Shown here: positions 8,546 through 16,710 of the stretch, piece by piece
Numbering within the stretch: position 1 is the first letter of the stretch
Layout: every line of letters starts with the position of its first letter
The notes under the pieces: model-generated
The model's database searches: none
What the model saw: only the letters and a program-made list of their open reading frames with translations
What the model was told of the DNA's origin: nothing
Position numbers and translations under genes: made by a program
Assembly: GCA_025454255.1 (NCBI GenBank)
Contig: JALOOU010000007.1
Location: 1 to 62,239, forward strand
DNA: 62,239 nucleotides
From: Desulfobacterales bacterium
GTDB taxonomy: Bacteria > Desulfobacterota > Desulfobacteria > Desulfobacterales > SpSt-501
Direction: 5' to 3'

Positions 8546-9340
8546 TCATGGGGATTTCACGGGCGGGAGGCTGTCCGCGGGATGGACGGAGATCCCCCAC
8601 CGTTTGAGATCCTCGAGCAATGGGTAGTGGGTCATGTCGCAGTGAATCGGCGTGATCGAAATAAAGCCCCGCCGCAGAGCGGCGCCGTCGACATCCGGGT
8701 CCGCGCCGAAGCTCTGCCGGTCCGCCCCCTGCCAGTAGTAGACCCGGTTGCGGGGGTCGACGCGTTTCTCCATGCTCTCCGGGGGCGTCTCCAACCCGTG
8801 GCGGCTGATGCGCACCCCGGCGATCTGCTCCGGCGGGACCTTCGGGAAGTTGACGTTCAGAAACGCTCCGGCCTGCAACCCCCGGCGCCGGATCAGGTCG
8901 GCCAGGCGGGCGACAAACGCCGCCGCCGGCGCATAGGCGTATGGCCCGTCGCCCTCCATCGAGGCGGCGATCGCCGGGATCCCGCTCAGCGCCGCCTCCT
9001 TGGCGGCCGCCACGGTGCCGGAGTAGGCGATGTTCACGCCCACGTTGGCCCCGGGGTTCAGCCCGGCCACCACCAGATCGGGCTTGGCCGCGAGGATCTC
9101 CAGGAGGCCGAGCTTGACGCAGTCGGCGGGGGTCCCGTTGACCGCGATCCCGCGGCAGCCTCCGTTGACCACCACCGGTCCGGCCCGCAGCGGCAGGTGC
9201 AGGGTGATCCCGTGGCTGACCGCCGTGCGCTCGCGGTCCGGGGCGATAACGGTCACCGCATGCCGGCGGACGAGCTGCGCATGCAGGGCCCACAAGCCCT
9301 CCGCGTGGATGCCGTCGTCGTTGGTCAACAGGATGTTCAT
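8546..9340 (-). CDS. surE: 5'/3'-nucleotidase SurE
   Basis: Metal-dependent nucleoside monophosphate phosphatase (survival protein E), 264 residues. The N-terminal metal-binding signature NILLTNDDG and the GLNPGANVG motif (about 94-102) are intact, as is the APDRERTAVSHG segment. It is the first gene of the minus-strand unit surE-tmk-cysK/S-unknown and is divergent from lptD. Confidence 0.95.
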   Translation of the reverse strand: MNILLTNDDGIHAEGLWALHAQLVRRHAVTVIAPDRERTAVSHGITLHLPLRAGPVVVNGGCRGIAVNGTPADCVKLGLLEILAAKPDLVVAGLNPGANVGVNIAYSGTVAAAKEAALSGIPAIAASMEGDGPYAYAPAAAFVARLADLIRRRGLQAGAFLNVNFPKVPPEQIAGVRISRHGLETPPESMEKRVDPRNRVYYWQGADRQSFGADPDVDGAALRRGFISITPIHCDMTHYPLLEDLKRWGISVHPADSLPPVKSP

Positions 9341-9376
9341 GGTGGCGCGCCTGAACCGCAGCGGTCAAACAACAGC

Positions 9377-9405
9377 TTGACATTTAAGCTCAAGCTGTCT
9401 TTATA
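9377..9405 (+). promoter_or_regulatory. Sigma-70-type promoter upstream of lptD
   Basis: TTGACA (9377-9382) and TTTATA (9400-9405) with 17-base spacing, about 80 bases before the lptD start, in the divergent surE/lptD gap. Overlapping AGCTT/AAGCT inverted repeats (9374-9395) could bind a regulator. Confidence 0.65.
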
Positions 9406-9484
9406 GCGTAGTTTCGATCAGGGTTCAAGACGGAGCCATGCCCCAACACCTTCGATTCAGCGCAGAAACACAAGGATCCTCCGC

Positions 9485-11848
9485 ATGACGCCGGCCGCTA
9501 CGGGTTGTTCTGCGCAACTGACATGGCTTCGGGCCGGCCTGGTGGCGGCCTTGCTGGCGGTCGCATGGCTGCTGCCGGACGCCTTCGATGCCCGGATCGC
9601 CGCGGCGGCCGAAAGCAGCCCGCCCTTGAAGGGTTTGAGCGCCTTCGACCCGGAGCGGCCCTGGGAGATCGAGGCCGACCGCATCAGCTACGATCAGATC
9701 CGCGACGAATACCTGGCGGAAGGCGCTGTGGTCATCCGCCGGCAGGACCGCCAATTGACCGCGGACCGCGTTCGCTACAGCCTGCAGACCATGACCGCCA
9801 CCGCCGAAGGCAACGTCACCCTCTCCACCGGTGCGGACCTTCTCACCGGCGACTACGCCGACTGGGACCTCGAGAGCGAAAGGGGCACCATCGAGAACGG
9901 CACGATCTTCATCGCCGAGAGCAACTACCGCATCCAGGGCAACCGCATCCTGAAAACCGGCCCGGACACCTACCGCATCGACCAGGGCTCCGTCACCACC
10001 TGCGACGGCGCCCCGCCGGACTGGCAGTTCTCCGGCCGGGACATCACCCTCAAAGAGGACGGCAGCGGCACGGCCTGGCATGCCGTCGGGCGCGTCCGGG
10101 ACGTTCCGGCCGGCTACTACCCATACATCTCCTTCCCGGCGCGCAACAAGCGCACCTCCGGCCTGTTGATCCCCCAGGGGGGCTATTCGACCCGCAGGGG
10201 CGCCTTCTTCGTGCAGCCCTACTACTGGGCCATCAACGACTCCAGCGACGCCACCTTCTATTTGCAGACGATGAGCAAGCGCGGCTGGCGGCCGGGGCTG
10301 GAGTATCGCTACTACCTGACGCGCGAGGCCCGGGGGGCCGTGATGTTCGATTTCCTGCACGACGAGCAGACCGACACCGGCGGCGACTCCAGCAAGCGCT
10401 GGGGATATGACGACAGCTCGGGGACGTTCCTGCGCCCGAACCAGGACCGCTACTGGTTTCGGATGAGCCATGAAAACCCCCTGCCGGAGGGCTTTCGCGC
10501 CCGGCTGGAGATCGACACCGTGAGCGACCAGGACTACCTGCGGGAGTTCAAGTCCGGTTACATGGGCTACCGACAGAGCGCCGATTATTTCAAGGCGGCC
10601 TTCGGGACCGTAATGGATGACTTCGACGACCCGATCCGCACCAACCGGCTGCTGGTCTCCAAATTCGGGGCGCGCTACAGCCTCAACGCCGCCGGCGAAT
10701 ATTTCGACGATGTGCGCAAGGGTCAAAACTGGAAGGAGACGACCCACAAACTGCCGGTCGTGCGCTTCGACGCCCCGAAACAGCTTTTAGGCCAAAGCCC
10801 CTTTTTTGGGAACCTGCGCTCGGAGTACGTCAATTTCTGGCAGGACCGCGGCTCCCGGATCCAGCGCGCGGACCTCTATCCGCGCGCCTACTACCCCTTC
10901 GCGCTGCCGCCCTACATGAGCATCGAGCCCTCCCTGGGGCTGCGGCAGACCGTGTGGAACCAGTACGCGACCGACGCGGCCGACACATGGTCCGAAAGCC
11001 GCTACTTCCACCGCGAGCTCTACGATGCGCGCCTGGCGCTCTTCACGGACCTCTTCCGCGTCTTCGATCTCGACCGCGGCGACATCCAGCGCATCCGGCA
11101 CTCCCTGCGGCCCCAGCTCGGCTACACGTATATCCCGGAGGTGGACCAGGACGGCCTGCCCTACTTCGACTCCCGGGACCGGATCGAAAACCGCAGCCGC
11201 GTGAGCTATGCCCTCACGAACACGTTGACCACGAGATCGAAGGCGACTTCGGCCGCCCCGGAGTCCGGCCCGCGCCGGCGCGCCACGGATGCGGTGGTCG
11301 ACTCGGGCTCGGACTACGACTATCGCGATATCCTGCGGCTCAAGGTCGGCCAGTACTACGATTTCGCGCGGCACACGGAGCCCTTCTCCAATGTCAACGG
11401 CAAGCTCCAGTTTTTCCCGGGCCAGCGCATCAGCCTGGACAGCGAGGCCGGGTTCAACGTTTACAGCGAGCGCCTCGACCGCTACAACATCGGTCTGACC
11501 CTCTGGGCGCGGCGAGCGGACCGCCTGCGGCTGGAGTACCGCTTCGACCGCGACCCGCTGCGGCTCGAAGAAGAGGAGGACACCGAATGGGAGGTGAACG
11601 AACTCATCACCGAATCCAAGGAGAAGATCGACCACCTGTTCAGCGAGCTGCGGTTGGGGCTGACCGACCGCTTCATATTGATCACCTCCTATGAAAACGA
11701 CTATACGGACGGCAGCACGGCCTACGGGCTCGGGTTCGCCTTCACCTCGCAATGCTGGGTTCTGGAGACCCTGTTCCACTATGAAGCCCATGATGTCGGC
11801 TTCGAGATGCGCCTGCGCCTCAAAGGCATCGGCGAGTTCGGCTTTTAG
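9485..11848 (+). CDS. lptD: LPS-assembly outer-membrane protein LptD
   Basis: Places LPS in the outer leaflet of the outer membrane with LptE. 787 residues: an N-terminal signal/hydrophobic segment (about 13-42), a periplasmic OstA/LptA-like beta-jellyroll (about 55-190, with the repeating strand pattern WEIEADRISYD, LTADRVRY), then a beta-barrel rich in alternating aromatic strands ending at GEFGF with a terminal Phe. One Cys (TTCDG, about 178) sits in the N-domain and one near the C-terminus (QCWVLE), allowing an inter-domain disulfide as in known LptD. It shows the organism has an LPS outer membrane. Confidence 0.93.
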   Translation: MTPAATGCSAQLTWLRAGLVAALLAVAWLLPDAFDARIAAAAESSPPLKGLSAFDPERPWEIEADRISYDQIRDEYLAEGAVVIRRQDRQLTADRVRYSLQTMTATAEGNVTLSTGADLLTGDYADWDLESERGTIENGTIFIAESNYRIQGNRILKTGPDTYRIDQGSVTTCDGAPPDWQFSGRDITLKEDGSGTAWHAVGRVRDVPAGYYPYISFPARNKRTSGLLIPQGGYSTRRGAFFVQPYYWAINDSSDATFYLQTMSKRGWRPGLEYRYYLTREARGAVMFDFLHDEQTDTGGDSSKRWGYDDSSGTFLRPNQDRYWFRMSHENPLPEGFRARLEIDTVSDQDYLREFKSGYMGYRQSADYFKAAFGTVMDDFDDPIRTNRLLVSKFGARYSLNAAGEYFDDVRKGQNWKETTHKLPVVRFDAPKQLLGQSPFFGNLRSEYVNFWQDRGSRIQRADLYPRAYYPFALPPYMSIEPSLGLRQTVWNQYATDAADTWSESRYFHRELYDARLALFTDLFRVFDLDRGDIQRIRHSLRPQLGYTYIPEVDQDGLPYFDSRDRIENRSRVSYALTNTLTTRSKATSAAPESGPRRRATDAVVDSGSDYDYRDILRLKVGQYYDFARHTEPFSNVNGKLQFFPGQRISLDSEAGFNVYSERLDRYNIGLTLWARRADRLRLEYRFDRDPLRLEEEEDTEWEVNELITESKEKIDHLFSELRLGLTDRFILITSYENDYTDGSTAYGLGFAFTSQCWVLETLFHYEAHDVGFEMRLRLKGIGEFGF

Positions 11849-11863
11849 GAGCACGGAAACCCC

Positions 11864-12391
11864 ATGGAAGATCTTCGTCTCACCCCGCAATGGTACGTCC
11901 TGCACACGCGCAGCCGGCACGAGGCTGTCGTCCACGACGGGCTCCAGAAGAAGTCGCTGGAGGTCTTCCTGCCCCGGGTGAAGGTGCGCAGCACCCGCCG
12001 CGACCGCAAGGCCATGATCCACATCCCTCTGTTTCCCGGCTACCTGTTCATCCGCACCGACCTCCAGCCGCGCACCCACACCGATGTGCTCAAAACGGCC
12101 GGGGTGGTGCGCCTGATCGGCACTTCGCAGGGGCCGGTGCCGGTTCCGGCCGAAACGATCCATTCCCTGATGATCATGGTGGCCGCCGAAATGCCGATCG
12201 CCACGGGCACCACGCTGCGGCCGGGAGACCGGGTCATGGTCGTGCAGGGCCCCTTTGCCGGCGTGACCGGGACCTTCGCCCGCTACCGGAACCAGGGTCG
12301 GGTCATCGTCAACATCGAGGCGCTGGGCCAGTATGCGTCCGTCGAGGTCGATGAGCAGGACGTCGAAAAGCTGCCGCCGATCCTTTTATAA
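11864..12391 (+). CDS. NusG-like transcription antiterminator (UpxY/RfaH-type paralogue)
   Basis: 175 residues. An N-terminal NGN domain (WYVLHTRSRHE, FLPRVKV, FPGYLFIRTD, about 9-105) and a C-terminal KOW domain (RPGDRVMVVQGPFAGVTGT, about 122-140). Specialised NusG paralogues of this size promote readthrough of long surface-polysaccharide operons by binding RNA polymerase. It begins 15 bases after lptD, so it is probably co-transcribed with it. The general NusG, normally in the secE-nusG-rpl locus, is not in this window. What it regulates is not visible here. Confidence 0.85.
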   Translation: MEDLRLTPQWYVLHTRSRHEAVVHDGLQKKSLEVFLPRVKVRSTRRDRKAMIHIPLFPGYLFIRTDLQPRTHTDVLKTAGVVRLIGTSQGPVPVPAETIHSLMIMVAAEMPIATGTTLRPGDRVMVVQGPFAGVTGTFARYRNQGRVIVNIEALGQYASVEVDEQDVEKLPPILL

Positions 12392-12407
12392 GGACTTTCA
12401 TAACTGC

Positions 12408-12437
12408 TTGACATTCTACTAAGTTTGAGATTATATA
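12408..12437 (+). promoter_or_regulatory. Promoter of the HU/IHF-holB-ricT-metG unit
   Basis: TTGACA (12408-12413) followed after 17-18 bases by TTATAT/TATATA (12431-12437), in an AT-rich gap between two GC-rich genes and about 45 bases upstream of the HU/IHF start. Confidence 0.7.
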
Positions 12438-12481
12438 AACAGGGTGGGTTGGGTTCTCAGGCCCTTGCCGAAGGAGGATGT

Positions 12482-12757
12482 ATGAACAAGCTGGAGCTGA
12501 TTTCCGCACTCAAGACCGAAGCCAACATCTCCAAAGCCGAGGCCGCGCGCGTGGTCCAGATTTTCTTCGACCACATGGCCGACGCCATGGCGCGCGGCGA
12601 GCGTGTGGAAATCCGCGGTTTGTGCAGCTTTTTCGTCAAGAACTACAAGAGCTATACCGGTCGGAACCCCAAGACCGGCGAGAAGGTGACGATCCGGCCC
12701 AAGCGGCTCCCGTTTTTCAAGTCCGGCAAGGAGCTCAAGGAACGGGTCGATCGTTAA
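12482..12757 (+). CDS. HU/IHF family DNA-binding protein
   Basis: 91-residue histone-like protein that bends DNA. It shows the family plan: helical dimerisation N-terminus (MNKLELISALK), a beta arm with GRNPKTGEKV (about 61-70), and the C-terminal PFFKSGKELKERV. The start follows a strong AAGGAGG at 12471-12477; an upstream in-frame ATG at 12425 falls in the promoter and was rejected. Whether it pairs as IHF or acts as HU cannot be told. Confidence 0.93.
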   Translation: MNKLELISALKTEANISKAEAARVVQIFFDHMADAMARGERVEIRGLCSFFVKNYKSYTGRNPKTGEKVTIRPKRLPFFKSGKELKERVDR

Positions 12758-12761
12758 GCGC

Positions 12762-13799
12762 GTGCCCGGTTTCGACACGATCATCGGTCAAACCCGCCCC
12801 GTTCGGACGCTCACCCGCCTGCTGGCCCGCGGAACCCTTCCTCATGCACTTCTGTTCACCGGCATCGAAGGCGTCGGCAAAAAGACGGCGGCCACGGCCG
12901 TGGCCATGGCCTGCAACTGCCTGCGCCGCGGCGCGGAGGCCGGCCGCGATGGGTCAGAGCCGAGCGGTGCCGTTTGCGGGGAGTGCGCCGCGTGCCGAAA
13001 AATCGCGGCCGGGACCCACCCGGACGTCCGGCACCTGGCCCCTGACGGCGGGATGATCAAAATCGACCGGATCCGCGAACTTTGCGGTTTTCTGGGCATG
13101 AAACCCTACGAGGCGCGCACGCGGGTCGTCATCATCGCCGAGGCCCAGAGCATGAACCCGGCCGCCGCCAACGCCCTGCTCAAGATGCTGGAGGAGCCGC
13201 CGCCGCAGACCGTGCTGATCCTGACCGCCGGTCAGGCGGCGGATGTCCTGCCCACCGTCGTGTCCCGCTGCCGGCAGATCCACTTCGGCCCGATCGCCCG
13301 GCAGGACCTCGCGGCGATTCTGGTCCGGGACCTGGCGATAGACCCGCAGCAGGCCGCCCACGCTGCCGCGCTGGCCGGCGGCAGCGTGACCCGGGCCGTG
13401 GCGATGCACAGCGGGCAAGGCCTGCGGCGGCGCGCCTGGCTGAAGGCGCAGTTGGCGGAGCTGCCCCGGCAGACCCCGTTGGGGCTGCTGGCCCTGGCCG
13501 AAAAGCTGGCCCGGGAGCGCGGCGACGTGGAGGGCGACCTGGAAATCGTCGCCACCTGGCTGCGCGATGCCGCCATCGCACGGCACTGCCCCGAGAGCAT
13601 GATTCACGCCGACGAGCGGGGGGCGATTCAAGCGGCCGCCGTCGGCTTCGAGGACCACGCCGTGGCGGAGGCCATCGACGCGCTGCAGGCGGCGGTCCGC
13701 AAACTGCGCGCGAATGCCAACCCGCGGTTGACTCTGGAGGCGCTCTTCATCCGTCTGGCCGGCAGCCTCCGGCCGTCGCCGCCGGACGCCGATGGGTGA
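12762..13799 (+). CDS. holB: DNA polymerase III delta' subunit
   Basis: Clamp-loader subunit, 345 residues, GTG start 4 bases after the HU/IHF stop. Domain I keeps a P-loop-like GIEGVGKK (about 30-37) and the zinc-module cysteines (CNC, then CGECAAC about 70-76); LLKMLEEPP and SRC motifs (sensor 1/SRC region, about 139-170) are typical of DnaX/HolB. An RNA-polymerase-independent housekeeping role; the order holB-ricT(yaaT)-metG is widespread in bacteria and supports the call. Confidence 0.93.
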   Translation: MPGFDTIIGQTRPVRTLTRLLARGTLPHALLFTGIEGVGKKTAATAVAMACNCLRRGAEAGRDGSEPSGAVCGECAACRKIAAGTHPDVRHLAPDGGMIKIDRIRELCGFLGMKPYEARTRVVIIAEAQSMNPAAANALLKMLEEPPPQTVLILTAGQAADVLPTVVSRCRQIHFGPIARQDLAAILVRDLAIDPQQAAHAAALAGGSVTRAVAMHSGQGLRRRAWLKAQLAELPRQTPLGLLALAEKLARERGDVEGDLEIVATWLRDAAIARHCPESMIHADERGAIQAAAVGFEDHAVAEAIDALQAAVRKLRANANPRLTLEALFIRLAGSLRPSPPDADG

Positions 13800-13813
13800 G
13801 TGGACGTGAGACC

Positions 13814-14608
13814 ATGTTGAAAATCGTGGGTGTTCGATTCAAGCCGGCCGGCAAGGTCTATGACTTCGACTGCGGGGCGTTCGTGCTCTCGGCCGGCGAC
13901 CCGGTGCTGGTGGAGACCGAGCAGGGGATGAGTGTCGGCACCGTGGCGACCGCCCCGCGGGTGCTGGAGGAGCCGCCGGCCGGCGCCCTCTACAAGAAGA
14001 TTTACCGGCGGGCCACGGAAAAGGACCTGGAGCAGCTGGCGCGCCGAGCCGAGGAGGAGGCGGCCGCCTTCGCCTTCTGCCGCAAATGCATCAAGGAGCT
14101 CGGCCTCAAGATGAACCTGTTCGCGGCGGAGAAATCCTTCGACGGCAGCCGGATCTCCTTTTTCTTCACCGCCGACGGCCGGGTGGATTTCCGCCAACTC
14201 CTTAAAATGCTGGTCAAGGGGCTCGGCGCGCGCATCGACATGCGCCAGGTGGGCATCCGGCACCAGACGAAAATGTGCGGCGGCCTCGGCCGCTGCGGGC
14301 GGGAGCTGTGCTGCAGCTCCTACCTGGAGAAGTTCGAACCGGTCTCGATCCGCATGGCCAAGGAGCAGAACCTCTCCCTCAACCCCACGAAAATCTCCGG
14401 CCAGTGCGGCCGGCTGATGTGCTGTCTCGTGTACGAATATCCCACCTACCAGGCGCTGAAGAAATCCATGCCGCGCATCGGCGCCATGGTCCAGACGCCC
14501 AGGGGCCTGGGCAAGGTCGTCCGGCACAACCCCATCTGCAACCGGCTGGTGGTGCGCCTCGAGGACGGAGTTGAGATCGAAACCGCGCCCGACGCCGCTC
14601 CAACGTAA
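13814..14608 (+). CDS. ricT: RicT/PSP1-family Fe-S protein (YaaT)
   Basis: 264 residues. In Bacillus the YaaT/RicT protein is part of an Fe-S complex that modulates RNase Y and sporulation phosphorelay; in other bacteria the role is unclear. Visible here are the N-terminal PSP1 domain (GVRFKPAGKVYDF) and the Cys-rich centre CGGLGRCGRELCC (about 155-167) and CGRLMCC (about 197-203), the cluster ligands. The start is the ATG at 13814 just after holB. RNase Y is not encoded nearby, while RNase J is. Confidence 0.9.
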   Translation: MLKIVGVRFKPAGKVYDFDCGAFVLSAGDPVLVETEQGMSVGTVATAPRVLEEPPAGALYKKIYRRATEKDLEQLARRAEEEAAAFAFCRKCIKELGLKMNLFAAEKSFDGSRISFFFTADGRVDFRQLLKMLVKGLGARIDMRQVGIRHQTKMCGGLGRCGRELCCSSYLEKFEPVSIRMAKEQNLSLNPTKISGQCGRLMCCLVYEYPTYQALKKSMPRIGAMVQTPRGLGKVVRHNPICNRLVVRLEDGVEIETAPDAAPT

Positions 14609-14620
14609 ACAGGAACCGCC

Positions 14621-16537
14621 ATGACCTTCTATGTCTCCACGCCGATCTACTATGTCAACGCCAGGCCGCACCTCGGCCATGCCTACACCACCATCGTGGC
14701 GGATGTGGTCCGCCGTTTCCAGTCGATGCGCGACAGCCAGACCTACTTTCTGACCGGCACCGACGAGCACGGCGACAAGGTGGTGCAGGCCGCCCAGAAG
14801 CAGGGCGTGAGCCCGCGGGTGTACGTCGACCAGATCAGCCGCTTGTTTCGCGACTTGTGGCCCGAACTGAACGTCCGGCCGGACCGCTTCATCCGGACCA
14901 CCGACAGCGACCACATGGCCGTCGTCACCGAGGTGCTGCGCAAGATCCATGCGGCCGGCGACATCTATTTCAGCGAGTACGAAGGGCTCTACTGCTTCGG
15001 CTGCGAGCGCTTCTACGCCGAGCGCGAGCTGCAGGAGGGCCGCTGCCCCATCCACGAAAGCGAGCCCGAACTCATCCGGGAGTCGAACTATTTTTTCCGG
15101 ATGAGCCGCTACCAGGGCTGGCTCATCGATCACCTTCAGAGCCATCCGGATTTCATCCGCCCCGAGCGCTACCGCAACGAGGTGCTGGCCTTCCTGCGGG
15201 AGCCTTTAGGCGACCTGTGCATCTCGCGGCCGAAGACCCGGCTGACCTGGGGCATTCCCCTGCCCTTCGATGAGGCCTACGTCACCTACGTGTGGTTCGA
15301 CGCCCTGCTCAACTACGTCTCGGCCCTCGGCTACCCGGACGGCGAGCTCTTCCACCGGTTCTGGCCGGCGGCCCAGCATATCGTCGCCAAGGACATCCTC
15401 AAACCGCACGGCATCTATTGGCCCTGCATGCTGAAGGCGGCCGGCATCCCGGTCTACCGACATCTCAACGTGCACGGCTACTGGAACATCGAGCAGCGCA
15501 AAATGTCCAAGAGCCTGGGCAACGTCATCGAGCCGCTGGAGATGCGAAACGTTTACGGCCTGGATGCGTTTCGCTATTTTCTGATCCGCGAGATGACCTT
15601 CGGGCTGGACGCCAACTTCAGCGAGTCCGCGATGGTGCAGCGCATCAATGCGGACCTGGCGAACGACCTGGGCAACCTTTTTTCCCGGGTGCTATCCATG
15701 ACCCACAAGTATTTCGACGGAGCGGTCCCGGAGCTGGACCCCGAGGTCGGGCGCCAATACGGCCTGGGCCTGGGGCCCGACGCCCGGCGCACCGTCGACG
15801 AATACGAGCGCGCCATGGAGGCCTTCGAGCTCCACAAGGCCCTGGCCGCCGTGTGGGAGTTCATCGGCCGCATGAACCGGGCGATCGACATCGCCGCCCC
15901 CTGGGAGCTGGCCAAGAAGCCGGCGACCCGCAAGCAGCTGGAGGCCGTGATCCACAGTCTGCTGAAGGGCCTTAGGCTGATCTCCGGTCTGATCTACCCG
16001 GTGATGCCGGATACGGCGGCACGCATGCAGACGCACCTTGGCCTGGATCCGGAGGCCCTGTATTACGCCCTGCGCGATCTGCGGCTGTGGAAGCCCGTCC
16101 CGTCCGGGACCCGTCTGCCGAAAACCGTCATGCTGTTTCCCCGGATCGAGGCCGCCGGCGAGCCTGCCGGGGCGTCGCCCGCACCCCCGGCGGCGGAGCG
16201 CGGGCCGGAAACCAAACCGGAGGCCACGCTGGAGGATTTCCAGCGGATCGACCTGCGGGTCGCCACCGTCCTGAGCGCGGAGCCGGTGCCGAAGGCGAAA
16301 AAGCTGCTCAAGCTGGAGGTCGACCTGGGCGAGCGGCGCACCATCGTCTCAGGCATCGCCGCGCACTACACGCCCGAGGCCCTCGTCGGCCGGCAGGTGG
16401 TCATCATCGCCAACCTGCGGCCGGTCAAGCTTATGGGGGTCGTCTCCCAGGGCATGCTGCTCACGGCGGAGTCGGAGGACGGGCCGGTGCTGATCCTGCC
16501 GGAAAAACCGGTCGCCCCGGGAAGCGGGCTGCGATAG
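14621..16537 (+). CDS. metG: Methionyl-tRNA synthetase
   Basis: Class I synthetase, 638 residues. The HIGH-equivalent is HLGH (about 17-20), the zinc knuckle CFGCER...CPIH lies near 127-147, and KMSKS is intact (about 294-298). After the anticodon-binding domain and an Ala/Pro-rich linker (about 510-535) comes the C-terminal Trbp111/EMAP-type tRNA-binding domain (DLRVATV ... MGVVSQGMLL, 540-638) that dimerises MetG. It is the last gene of the holB-ricT-metG row. Confidence 0.97.
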   Translation: MTFYVSTPIYYVNARPHLGHAYTTIVADVVRRFQSMRDSQTYFLTGTDEHGDKVVQAAQKQGVSPRVYVDQISRLFRDLWPELNVRPDRFIRTTDSDHMAVVTEVLRKIHAAGDIYFSEYEGLYCFGCERFYAERELQEGRCPIHESEPELIRESNYFFRMSRYQGWLIDHLQSHPDFIRPERYRNEVLAFLREPLGDLCISRPKTRLTWGIPLPFDEAYVTYVWFDALLNYVSALGYPDGELFHRFWPAAQHIVAKDILKPHGIYWPCMLKAAGIPVYRHLNVHGYWNIEQRKMSKSLGNVIEPLEMRNVYGLDAFRYFLIREMTFGLDANFSESAMVQRINADLANDLGNLFSRVLSMTHKYFDGAVPELDPEVGRQYGLGLGPDARRTVDEYERAMEAFELHKALAAVWEFIGRMNRAIDIAAPWELAKKPATRKQLEAVIHSLLKGLRLISGLIYPVMPDTAARMQTHLGLDPEALYYALRDLRLWKPVPSGTRLPKTVMLFPRIEAAGEPAGASPAPPAAERGPETKPEATLEDFQRIDLRVATVLSAEPVPKAKKLLKLEVDLGERRTIVSGIAAHYTPEALVGRQVVIIANLRPVKLMGVVSQGMLLTAESEDGPVLILPEKPVAPGSGLR

Positions 16538-16710
16538 CCCCGGGCGAACGTCCGAGCCCATCCGGAACGATCCGCTGGGATGAGTTGCGCAGGGTCTCCC
16601 GGTGCACGGCCGGCCGGCCCCGGAACCCGGTGACGGAGAGCCCCCCTCGCCCTCCCCACCCCGCCGGCCAACGATGGTAAACGTGAGAGGGGCTTTCGAA
16701 GGGATGCAAG

